The notes under the pieces were generated by a model. The model made no database searches, was not told where the DNA came from, and worked only from the letters and a program-made list of their open reading frames with translations. Of a stretch of 64,000 nucleotides of DNA, positions 38,307-49,000 are shown piece by piece. Location of the stretch: the NCBI GenBank assembly GCA_023269235.1, contig JAHFTW010000004.1, positions 62,001 through 126,000 on the forward strand. The letters are read 5' to 3'. Source of the stretch: Thermoplasmata archaeon (GTDB taxonomy: Archaea; Thermoplasmatota; E2; JACPAO01; JAHFTW01). Each line of letters begins with the position of its first letter. The stretch's first letter is position 1. A program made the translations under genes and the position numbers.

Positions 38307-39977
38307 ATGAGCAAGAGCGTTCCGGCCCAGGAGGCCGTCGGGAAGGCGAACCCTGCGGCAGCCAAGCCCGCCGCCGGGCCCTCCAACGGCGTCGCCGCGA
38401 AGCCCGTCAAGGCGGGCGCCAAGGACCCCATCGGCCGCCTGCGCGAGCGCAAGGCCGCCGCGCAGATGGGCGGAGGCGCCGCCCGCATCCAGGCCCAGCA
38501 CGACAAGGGCAAGTACACCGCCCGCGAGCGCCTCGACCTCCTGCTCGACCCGGGCACCTTCGTGGAGTTGGACCCGTTCGTCCGCACGCAATCCACCAGC
38601 TTCGGCATGGACAAGTCCCGCTTCGACGGCGACGGCGTCGTCACCGGCTACGGCTACGTCAACGGCCGCATCGTGTACGTCTACTCGCAGGACTTCACCG
38701 TCCTCGGCGGCTCGCTGGGCGAGCAGACCGCCAAGAAAATCTGCAAGGTCATGGACATGGCGCTGCGCAACGGCGCGCCCATCATCGGCTTCAACGACTC
38801 CGGCGGCGCGCGCATCCAGGAAGGCGTCGCGAGCCTGGCGGGCTACGGGGAGATCTTCTTCCGCAACGTCGCCGCGAGCGGCGTCATCCCCCAGATTTCC
38901 GTCATCGTCGGCCCCAGCGCCGGCGGCGCCGTGTATTCCCCAGCACTCACCGACTTCGTCGTCATGGTGGACGACTCCAGCCACATGTTCGTCACCGGCC
39001 CCGACGTCGTCAAGACCGTCACCGGCGAGGAGGCCTCGCAAGAGGAGCTGGGCGGCACCTCCGTCCACACCGTCAAGTCCGGCGTGGCCTCGTTCTCGGG
39101 CCTCGACGAGGACGACGCCATCCGCAAGATCAAGTCGCTTCTCGAGTACCTGCCCTCCAACAACCTCAGCGAGCTCCCCGTCACCAAGCCGACGGACGAC
39201 CGCTTCCGCATGGACGAGGCGCTCGACACCATCGTCCCGGACAACCCGAACAAGCCCTACGACATCCGCGACATCGTCAGCCGTGTCATGGACAAGGGCT
39301 CCTGGGAGGAGATCCAGTCGAAGTGGGCCACCAACGTGGTCATCGGCATCGCGCGCCTCGACGGCTACCCCGTCGGCATCGTCGCCAACCAGCCCGCTGT
39401 CCTCGCCGGTGCCCTCGACATCGAGGCGAGCATCAAGGCCGCCAAGTGGATCCGCTTCCTGGACGCCTTCAACCTCCCCGTCATCACGTTCGTGGACACG
39501 CCCGGCTTCCTGCCCGGCCTTGGCCAAGAGCACGGCGGCATCATCCGCAACGGCGCCAAGCTCCTGTACGCCTACTGCGAGGCCACGGTCCCGAAGCTCG
39601 CCGTCATCACCCGCAAGTCGTACGGCGGCGCCTACATCGTGATGAGCAGCAAGCACGTCGGCACCGACATCAACCTCGCGTGGCCCGCCGCCGAGATCGC
39701 CGTGATGGGCGCCGAGGGCGCCGTCAACATCCTGTACAAGCGCGACCTCACCGCCCTGGTCGCGGCCGAGCCCGCGAAGGCGAAGGAGTTCGCCGCGAAG
39801 TTCCAGGCCGAGTACCAAGAGAAGTTCGCCAACCCGTACGTCGCCGCCGAGCGCGGCTGGGTGGACGACGTCATCGAGCCCTCGGAGACGCGCCCCCGCC
39901 TCATCGCGGCGCTGTGGCCCCTCATCAACAAGCGCGAGCAGCGCCCCCAGAAGAAGCACGGCCTCACTCCGCTCTGA
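38307..39977 (+). CDS. Acyl-CoA carboxylase, carboxyltransferase subunit (PccB/AccD-type)
   Basis: 556 aa from ATG 38307. After a Pro/Ala-rich N-terminal extension of about 45 residues the crotonase-fold carboxyltransferase is complete: MGGGAARIQAQHDKGKYTAR, the first acyl-CoA site with IIGFNDSGGARIQEGVASLAG, GPSAGGAVYSPALTDF, and the second half with FVDTPGFLPGLGQEHGGIIR and SYGGAYIVMSSK. It transfers carboxyl from carboxybiotin to acetyl-, propionyl- or similar CoA; the choice between them is not clear from motifs. The biotin carboxylase and biotin carrier genes lie 9 kb away at 49.2-51.3 kb, with the megasynthase gene between. All read in the same direction. Confidence 0.93.
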   Translation: MSKSVPAQEAVGKANPAAAKPAAGPSNGVAAKPVKAGAKDPIGRLRERKAAAQMGGGAARIQAQHDKGKYTARERLDLLLDPGTFVELDPFVRTQSTSFGMDKSRFDGDGVVTGYGYVNGRIVYVYSQDFTVLGGSLGEQTAKKICKVMDMALRNGAPIIGFNDSGGARIQEGVASLAGYGEIFFRNVAASGVIPQISVIVGPSAGGAVYSPALTDFVVMVDDSSHMFVTGPDVVKTVTGEEASQEELGGTSVHTVKSGVASFSGLDEDDAIRKIKSLLEYLPSNNLSELPVTKPTDDRFRMDEALDTIVPDNPNKPYDIRDIVSRVMDKGSWEEIQSKWATNVVIGIARLDGYPVGIVANQPAVLAGALDIEASIKAAKWIRFLDAFNLPVITFVDTPGFLPGLGQEHGGIIRNGAKLLYAYCEATVPKLAVITRKSYGGAYIVMSSKHVGTDINLAWPAAEIAVMGAEGAVNILYKRDLTALVAAEPAKAKEFAAKFQAEYQEKFANPYVAAERGWVDDVIEPSETRPRLIAALWPLINKREQRPQKKHGLTPL

Positions 39978-40036
39978 CGAGCGGAGTGAGGTCCTTGGGG
40001 GACCTCCGGTCCCCCGGCGGCGCGCTTCGCGCGCCG
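39962..40036 (+). promoter_or_regulatory. Three consecutive perfect hairpins between carboxylase and synthase genes
   Basis: Hairpin 1: arms 39962-39974 and 39979-39991 are perfectly complementary over 13 bp, with the carboxylase stop codon TGA in its four-base loop. Hairpin 2: GGGGGACC (39997-40004), loop TCC, GGTCCCCC (40008-40015). Hairpin 3: arms 40018-40025 and 40029-40036 (CGGCGCGC/GCGCGCCG) with loop TTC. They sit 45-105 bp before the synthase ATG. A role in attenuation, mRNA processing or partial termination is inferred. Confidence 0.6.
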
Positions 40037-40081
40037 AGACCCCTCCCCCCCTCAACCGCCCTCCACCAAAAGGCCGCCAGC

Positions 40082-43000
40082 ATGTCCAGCACCGATTTCG
40101 TCTCCAAGGAGCCCATCGCCATCATCGGCATGGGCTGCGTCCTCCCCGACGCCCCCGACGTGGCCACGTTCTGGGCGAACCTGCTGGCGGGCAAGTCGAG
40201 CATCCGCGAGGTCCCCCACACGCGCTGGGACCCCAAGCTCTTCTGGTCGGCGGACAAGTCGCTCGCGGACAAGACGTACGCCAAGATCGGCGCCTTCGTG
40301 ACGGACAACGCGGTCGCCCCGATGGACTACCGCATCATGCCCACGGCGCTGGCGCAGATCGACCCGAGCCAGCTCTGGGCGCTCGCCGCGACCCGCCAGG
40401 CGCTCAAGGACGCCGGCTACAAGACGGGCCTCAAGGCCGACGAGGCGAGCGACAAGAGCGCCCGCGACTTCGACCGTGCCCGCACCGCCGTCATCCTCGG
40501 CAACGCCATGGGCGGCGAGCAGATGAAGCTCCAGACCAAGAACATCTACTGGAACCAGGTGGACGCCGCCTTCCGCGCCGACCCCGTCTTCCAGGGCCTC
40601 CCTGCCGCGGACCAGGCGAGCCTGCTCTCCCGCACGAAGAAGGAGTACCAGAAGGACGCTCCCGTCATCAACGAGGACTCCATGCCCGGCACGCTCAGCA
40701 ACGTCGCCGCCGGCCGCATCGCCAACGTCTTCGACTTCGCGGGCAAGAACTTCACGACGGACGCAGCCTGCGCGAGCAGCCTCGCGGCGCTCGATGCGGC
40801 CATGGACACGTTGCGCCGCAACGAGTCGGACCTCGTGGTCTGGGGCGGAACCGACCGCAGCATGGACGTCACGCCGTTCGTGGAGTTCAGCAAGATCGGC
40901 GCCCTCAGCCCAGACGGCTCGCGTCCCTTCGACGCCAACGCCAACGGCTTCGTGCAGGGCGAAGGCTGCGCGCTGTTCCTCCTCAAGCGCCTCAGCGACG
41001 CCGAGCGCGATGGCGACAATGTCGTCTGCGTCGTACGCGGCATTGGCAGTTCCTCGGACGGCAAGGGCAAGGGCATCACCGCCCCCAACCCCGCCGGCCA
41101 GGTCAAGGCCGTCCTGCGCGCCTACGAGGACGCCGAGGTGGACCCCGCGACGCTCACCTACGTCGAGGCGCACGGCACTAGCACCCCGGTCGGCGACCCC
41201 GTCGAGCTCACCAGCGCCGAGGAGGCGTTCCGCCAACTCACCAAGACGCAGTTGGTCCGTGGCTCCATCGCGGTCGGCTCCGTCAAGTCGAACCTCGGCC
41301 ACCTCAAGTCCGCCGCCGGCGCCGCGGGCCTCCTGAAGGTCGCGCTCGCGCTCAAGCACCACATCCTGCCGCCCAGCATCAACGTCGCGACGCTCAACCC
41401 GCGCATTGACTGGGCCAACTCGCCCTTCAAGGTCCAGACCGCGAAGACGGAGTGGCCGCGCCCCGCCAACGGCGTCCGCCGCGCCGCCGTCTCCTCGTTC
41501 GGCTTTGGCGGCACCAATTTCCACGTCGTGGTCGAGGAGCACATCCCCGGCCACCTCAAGGTCCGTCCCTCGGCCTCCATCTCCCAGTCCGCCCCAAGTG
41601 GTCCCATGCTCGATGTCAACGCATTCCAGGCTCACATGAGCCGCGCCGCCGCCCTCGAGGCGGAACCGCTCGTCCTCGACGCCACCACCGCGCCGCAGGC
41701 AGCCGCCGCGCTGATGGCCGCGACGACCACCTTCGCGCAGACCGGCACGGGCCCGCGTCTGCGCGACCTGCTCGCCCCGCACACGAAGACGGGCGTCGCC
41801 GGCACCGCGCGCGTCGGCCTCACGGTCACCAGCCTCGACGAGGTTGCGAAGAAGCTGGAGCAGGCGGCGAAGGCCGCGACCAACCCGGCCCAGGCGCGCC
41901 TCGCCTTCAACCAGGGCGTCTTCCTCAACAAGGGAAAGCCGGCGGGCAAGGTGGCGTTCCTGTTCCCGGGCCAGGGAACCCAGTACGTCAACATGTTCCG
42001 CGACCTCGCCGCGAAGTACGAGGTCGTCCGCAACACCTTCGCGGAGGCGGACCAGATCCTCCTCTCCGAGCTCGACGGCGTCAAGCTCACCGACATCCTC
42101 TGGCCGACGCCGGACACTCCTGAGGCCCAGGCCGCGAGCGAGAAGAAGCTCCAGCTCACCGAGTACACGCAGCCCGCGGTGCTCGCCGCCGACGTCGCCA
42201 TCCTGCGCCTGCTGCGCCAGTGGGGCATCGAAGCGGACGTCGTCGCCGGCCATAGCCTCGGCGAGTACGGCGCGCTCGTCGCCGCCGGCGTCCTCACGTT
42301 CGGGGACGCGCTGCACGCCGTCGCGGCGCGCGGCCGCGAGATGGCCCACGTCGAGGTCCCCGACCTCGGCAAGATGGCGAGCGTCAGCGCCGACTGGCAC
42401 GCCGTCGAGTCCGCCCTCCAGGGGATGACGGAGTATGTCATCCCCGCCAACAAGAACTGCCCGAGCCAGACCGTCATCGCCGGGAGCAGCAAGGGCGTGG
42501 ACGAGGCCGTCAAGCTCCTCCAAGCCAGGGGCCTCCAGGCGCAGTACCTCCCCGTCAGCGCCGCGTTCCACAGCGCCATCGTCGCGCCCGCCTCGAAGCC
42601 GCTGCGCAACGTGCTGGCCCGCCTCGACGTCAAGGCCCCCAAGGTGCGCGTCCTCAGCAACGTCGGCACGAAACCGTACGAATCGGACCCCGAATGGATC
42701 CGCGACAACCTCGCCACCCAGGTGGCGAGCCCGGTCGAGTGGATCGGCATCGTCGAGCGCATGTACGAGGAAGGCGTGCGCACGTTCATCGAGGTCGGCC
42801 CCAAGCTCGCTCTCACCAACTTCGTGCGCGACATCCTCAAGGAGAAGCCGGACGCGGTCGCCATCGGCAGCAACCACCCGAAGAAGGGCGGCGTCACGCA
42901 CGCCAACGAGCTTTTCGCGTTCCTCGGAGCCTGGGGCTTCCAGCCGCGCCTGCCGGACCTCTCCGACACGGGCGTGTACACGGCGGAATTCCGTGACCCC

Positions 43001-46000
43001 ACTGCGGCCTTCCGGTCCCGCCCGCCGAGCGCCGTCGCCACCCAGGCCGCGAGCGACGTGGGCGACCTCGCCCGCCAGGTCGCCGACTTGCGCCGCGCCG
43101 TCGACGAGATCCGCGGCGGCCGCGCCCTGCCCGCACCCCTCGCTTCGCCCCAGGCCACCGTCCGCCCCGCCGCATCGCCCGCGTCCAGCGACGTCGAGGC
43201 CGAGCTGCAGCGTCGCCTCGCGGCCTTCGGCATCAACCTCGACGTCATCGGGGTCTCCGGCGTCAGCGTCGGCCTCCCCGGTCGTGGCCACCCGCTCTTC
43301 GACGACGGCAACTGGGACCGCATCCTCGCCGGCGAGAACATGATCGACGCCCTCTCCGGCGCCGAGCAAGCCAAGATCGTCGACAAGAACATCGTCCGGC
43401 TCGTCAAGGGCACCGACGGCTCCGCGCAGTTCCAGGTCATCCAGGACACCGCGCAGGTCATCCGGCTTGCTGGCCAGCGCGGCGGCTTCGACATCGCGGA
43501 CTATGGTGTGGGCAAGGAGCTCGCCGAGTCGCTCGACCGCACCTTCCAGTACGCCATCGCCGCCGGCCTCGAGGCGCTCCGGGACGCGGGCATCCCGCTC
43601 CAGCGCACATACTTGCAGACGAGCCAGGGTGGTTGGCTCCCCAAAGAATGGAAGCTCCCCGAGCCCCTGCGCGACGAGACAGGCATCATCTTCGCGTCCG
43701 CGTTCCCGGGCGTTGACAACCTGCTGCGCGACGTCAGCCGCCACCTCAGCGACAAGTTCGCCGGCCGCACCCGCGACGAGCTCAACGCGCTCTACAACGA
43801 GCTCCTCGGCACCGTCACGGACGCCGACGCCCGCGACCGCCTGCAGACCCTGTTCGACCTGGAGTTCCAGCGCGTCGGCGGAGCCTTGGCGGAGTCCGGC
43901 ACGGCACGCTACGAGTTCAACCGCAAGTTCCTGTTCAACGTGCTCTCGATGGGGCACAGCCAGCTCGCGCAGTTCATCGGCGCGCGCGGACCCAACACCC
44001 AAGTCAACGCCGCCTGCGCCAGCACGACGCAGGCGATGGCGCTCGCCGAGGACTGGATCCGCACCGGCCGCGCGAAGCGCGTCCTCGTCGTGGGCGCGGA
44101 CGACGTCACGTCGGACGCGATGTTCGAGTGGATCGGCTCCGGCTTCCTCGCCTCGGGCGCCGCCACGACGAAGTCCGACGTCGCCGAGGCCGCCCTCCCG
44201 TTCGACAAGCGCCGCCACGGCATGATCGTCGGCATGGGCGCCGTCGGCCTCGTCGTCGAAGCCGTCCCCGAGATCGAGCGGCGCGGCATGCGCCCCATCG
44301 CCAAGCTGCTCGCCACGCGCGTCAGCAACTCGGCCTTCCACGGCAGCCGCCTCGACGTCGAGCACATCGCCGGCGAGATGCGCGCCCTCCTGGAATCCGC
44401 CGGGCGCAAGTACGGCGTCACGGCGGCCTCCATCGCCCCCGCGACCGTCTTCATGTCGCACGAGACCTACACGCCGGCCCGTGGCGGCTCGGCGTCGGCC
44501 GAGATCGCCGCGCTGCGGGCGACGTTCGGCGTCCAGGCCAACCAGGTCGTCGTCGCCAACACGAAGGGATTCACCGGTCACCCCCAGGGCGCCGGCATCG
44601 AGGACGCCATCGTCCTCAAGTGCCTTCAGCGCGGCATGCTCCCGCCCATCGCGAACTTCAAGGAGCCCGATCCCGAGCTCGGGGACCTCAACCTCAGCAG
44701 GGGCGGTGCTTACCCCAACGTGCGCTACGCCCTGCGCCTCGCCGCCGGCTTCGGCAGCCAGGTCGCCATGAGCCTCTCGGAGCTCGTCGCCAAGGAATCC
44801 GAGCGCATCGCCGACGCGCCGCGTTACGCCGCCTGGCTCAGCACCGTCTCCGGTCTCCCGGCCGCGAAGACCGAGGTCGTCCACCGCACGCTGCGCATCG
44901 TGGACCAGGGCGCCCCGACACGCAAGGCCAAGGCCCCCGAGCCCGCCACGCCAACTCCGACCCCGAGGTCGGTCCCTGCGCCGCAGCCGTCCCTTCCCGC
45001 CGCGGCCCCCGCCGCAAACGGCGACGCGTCCGCGGACGTCCTCGAGAAGCTCATCACGCTCGTCGCCGAGAAGACCGGCTACCCGCGCGACCTGCTCGAC
45101 CCGAACCTCGACATGGAGGCCGACCTGGGGATTGACACCGTCAAGCAGGCTGAGATTTTTGGCCTGCTGCGCGAGCACTACGGCATCGCCGCCGACCAGT
45201 CGGTGCAGATCAAGGACTACAACACGCTCGCCAAGGTCGCAGCTTACATGAGCGCCCGCGCCGGCGGCTCGACATTGCAATCCGTCGCCTCCGCACCGGT
45301 CCCGTCGCCGGTCCCCACCACGCCGGCCGCGCGCCTCGTCGAGACCGCCTCGCCCCACCCCGAGGCCATGTCGTCGCAAGGCCTCCCCATCCCGCCGTCC
45401 CACTCCATTGGGGGCTCCGCCGACGTCCTCGAGCGCCTCATCGGCCTCGTCTCCGAGAAGACCGGCTACCCGCGCGACCTGCTGGACCCGAACCTCGACA
45501 TGGAGGCCGACCTGGGCATTGACACCGTCAAGCAGGCCGAGCTGTTCGGCGCCATCCGCGAAGCCTACAGTCTCCCCTCCGAGGAGGGCATCCAGATCAA
45601 GGACTACCCGACCCTCGCCAAGGTGGCGGGCTACGTCGGCAGCCGTCTCTCGGGCGCCACGGCTCCACCCCCCGCCGCGACTCCCGCGCCCGCCCCGGTC
45701 GCCCCGCGCCCTGCAGCCCCTTCACCCATGCCATCGGCCTCTGTCGCCGCGCTGCGCGCTCCGCCGACCCCGGCGGCCGCGCCCGGAAGCCGCGATGAGT
45801 CGGCCGTCCTGCGCAAGGTCACCGAGCTTGTGGCCGCCAAGACCGGCTACCCCGCCGACATGCTGGAGCCCGACCTCGACATGGAGGCGGACCTCGGCAT
45901 TGACACCGTGAAGCAGGCCGAGCTGTTCGGCGAGGTGCGCTCCGCCTACTCCATCCCGATGGTGGACGGTCTGCTCATCAAGGATTACCCGACCCTCCGC

Positions 46001-49000
46001 AAGGTCGCTGGCTTCGTCCTCCAGCACAGCAGCCCCGTCTCCGCCTCCACGCCCTCGACTGCGACGACCCAAGCGCCCACGACGCCGTCTGCGTCCGCCT
46101 CTTCGGGCCTCATCGTCCGCCGCGTCCCGCAGGTCCGTCCCCAGCCGCTCCCCAACGAGGGCAACAAGCTCCTCACCGGCGCCGTGCTGATGATGGGCGA
46201 CCCCGACCAGCATATCGCCGATTCCCTCTCGGCCGCCGGCTTCACGCCGCTGCACCAGCTGCGCGAAGGCCAGTCGCCCGTCGGCCTCGTCATGGTCGCC
46301 ACGCGCGCCGGCCCGCCAGCCCTCGACCGCTGTGGCCTGCTCTTCGACGCCGCCAAGCTGTACCGCGCCAGCCTCGGCGCCGGGAGCTTCGTCCTCGTCG
46401 TGACGCGCCAGGATGGCAGCCACGGCCTCCACCATGTCCGCGATGCCGGGATGGCCGCCCTCGCCGGCCTCGGGAAGGCCCTCAAGAAGGAGCTGCCCGA
46501 ATCGGTCGTCAAGGTCGTTGACATTCACCCGGAGTCCTCCGACGCCTCGAAGAAGGCGATGGCCGAGCTCATCTTCGGCGGCCGCCGCACCGAGGTCGCC
46601 TACGGCCGCGACGGGGCCCGCTTCGTCGTCGAGGTCGCGCCGCAATCCCTCGCCGAGGGCGAGCTGGACGTCGAGCGCAAGACCTTCGTGGTCTCCGGCG
46701 GCGCGCAGGGCATCACCGTCGAGCTGCTCGCGGCCCTCGCGCCGCAGAACCCCAACTTCCTCCTGCTCGGCCGCACCGAGCTCGCCCCCGAGGCCGAGGC
46801 GTGGGCCGCGCTCGACGCCGCCGGCTGGAAGGCGATGGAGGCCACCCTCATCGCCGAGCTCAAGGCGCGCGGCGAGAAGGTCACCCCCGTCACCATCCAG
46901 AAGGCCCTGGCCCCCCGGCAGAAGGCCGCGGAGGTCCACCGCAACCTGGCTCGCCTCCAGCTGGCCGGCGCCAGCGTCATCTACGCCCCCGTGGACGTCC
47001 AGGACCCCAAGGCCGTCGGCGAGGCCGTCGCGTTCGCGCGCACCCAGTTCGGCAAGATTGATGGCGTCCTCCACGCCGCCGGCGTCGAGATCAGCAAGGA
47101 CCTCGCCTCGAAGGACCGCGCCCAGTTCGACTCCGTCTTCAACGTCAAGGCGAAGGGCTGGGAGGCGCTCATGGCCGCGACGCGCGACGACAAGCTCTCG
47201 TTCCTGGTTGCCTTCGGCTCCGTCGCGGGCCGCTTCGGCAACCTCGGCCAGACCGACTACTCCGCCGCCAACGAGTACCTCTGCAAGGCCGTCAAGCAGG
47301 AGGCCGCGCGCCGCAAGGCCCTCGTCGGCACCACCATCGCGTGGGGCCCTTGGGGCGAGGTCGGCATGGCGACGAAGGGCAGCATCCTCCAGATCATGGA
47401 GGCCACCGGCGTCACCCCCATCCCGACCGCCGACGGCGTGCGCCACTTCCTCGCCGAGATGGCCCTCCCCGGCCTGCGCGAGTGCGTCGTCGCCGGCGAG
47501 CTCGGCGCCATCGACGCCGACGGCCAGGTCGTCGCGAAGGGCTTCGACATGGCGGTCGAGATCGCCAACCGCGTCCTCGCCGACCAGGCCGAGCGCTTCC
47601 GACTCCTTGCCTCCGTGGACTCCATCGTCCCGGACAAGAGCCTGGTCGCCACGGTTCTCATGGACCAGGCCGCCGACCCGGGCCTCGCTGACCACAAGGT
47701 GGACGGCGTCCCGTTCTTGCCCGGCGTCTTCGGCCTCGAGGCGTTCGCCGAGGCGGCGCTCCTGCTCGCCCCCTCCGACCATCGTGTGCTGGGCGCCGAC
47801 GACGTCCGCTTCGCGCTCCCCCTCAAGCAGCTCAAGGGCACCCCGCAGAAGGCGACCCTGACCGCAACCGTGACGGGCGAGAAGGAGCGGCGCGTCGCGT
47901 GCCGTCTCACAAGCCAGTTCCACGGCCCCGACGGCAAGCCCGTTGGCGAGCCGAAGCTGCACTTCTCCGCGACGCTGCGCGTCGGCGTCCCCGCCGCCGC
48001 GCCGCGTGCCCCGGTCCCGCTGTGCGATCGGCGCCTCAAGCGCTCCGCCATCTACCCGCCGTTCTTCCACGGCCCGAGCTTCCAGGTCCTCGAGTTCGCG
48101 GGCCCGCTCGGGGAGGAGGCCGTTGCGCAGTTCCGCCACCCCACCGAGCCGCATTTCGGCGCCGGCCGCGCCAGCTTCGCCGCCGAGCCGATGCTCGTCG
48201 AGGCGCTGTTCCAGGCGTGCGGCCTGCGCACGCTCGCCGCCGAGCACCGCATGTGCTTGCCCGCCGGCATCGGCCGCGTCGAGTGGTTCAGCACCATCGT
48301 CCCCCCGGATGTTCGCCTGCGCGCCAAGCCCACCGGGCGTGACGCCGCGGGCAACCGCGTCTTCGACGCCGAGGCCGTCGCCTCCGACGGCACCGTCCTC
48401 GTCCGCCTGCACGGATTTGCCATGGTGGAGACCGGCCCTGCGCCCAGCGCCGTGCCCACCGCGAGCACGAATGGCGGCGCCGCACACGCCCCCAGCGCGC
48501 TGCGCATCCACGTCGCCGACGTCGCGCTCCCGCACCTCGACCACGCCCACTTCGTCGCCGTCCGCGTCGAGCCGAAGGCGTGCGAGCCCGCCAACTTCAG
48601 CATCGAGGAGCAGCGCATCCACAGCGCGTTCCCCGTCCCCAAACGCGCCGACGAGTGGCGCGCCGGCCGCCTCGCCGCGAAGCAGGCCGCCATGGACACG
48701 CACCCGGGCACCGCGCTGCGGGACTTCGAGGTCAAGGGCGACGAGAAGGGCAAGCCGCGCCTGTTCTGGGACGGCGCCGACACCGGCCTGCACCTCAGCA
48801 TCACGCACCGCGAGGGCCTCGCCGTCGCCGCCATCTCCGACAAGCCCATCGGCATCGACTTGGAGACCGTCGAGGAGCGCCCGCAGTCGTTCTTGGAGGA
48901 GGCCTTCGCGGTCGTCGAGTTGCGCCATCTCCTGACCGCCGCCGACGCGAAGACCGAGGTCGCCGCGATGTGGGCCGCCAAGGAGGCCGCCCTCAAGCGC

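Noticed and set aside
38277-40055. Minus-strand frame of 592 codons opposite the carboxyltransferase gene
   Set aside because: Shadow of a clear carboxyltransferase gene; Gly/Val/Asp-rich translation without family features.
39323-40081. Upstream in-frame extension of the megasynthase reading frame
   Set aside because: It runs through the carboxyltransferase gene in another frame with Arg/His-rich shadow sequence; the KS domain begins normally just after ATG 40082.
40052-45403. Very long minus-strand open frame of about 1,780 codons opposite the megasynthase
   Set aside because: It is the antisense of a GC-rich, G/C-ending coding sequence, with Arg/Glu/Gly/Val-rich low-complexity translation and no domain; the plus strand has unambiguous KS, AT and ACP motifs.
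45035-46010. Three near-identical DNA segments that look like a tandem repeat
   Set aside because: They are the three ACP domains of the synthase; the similarity is explained by protein repeats.
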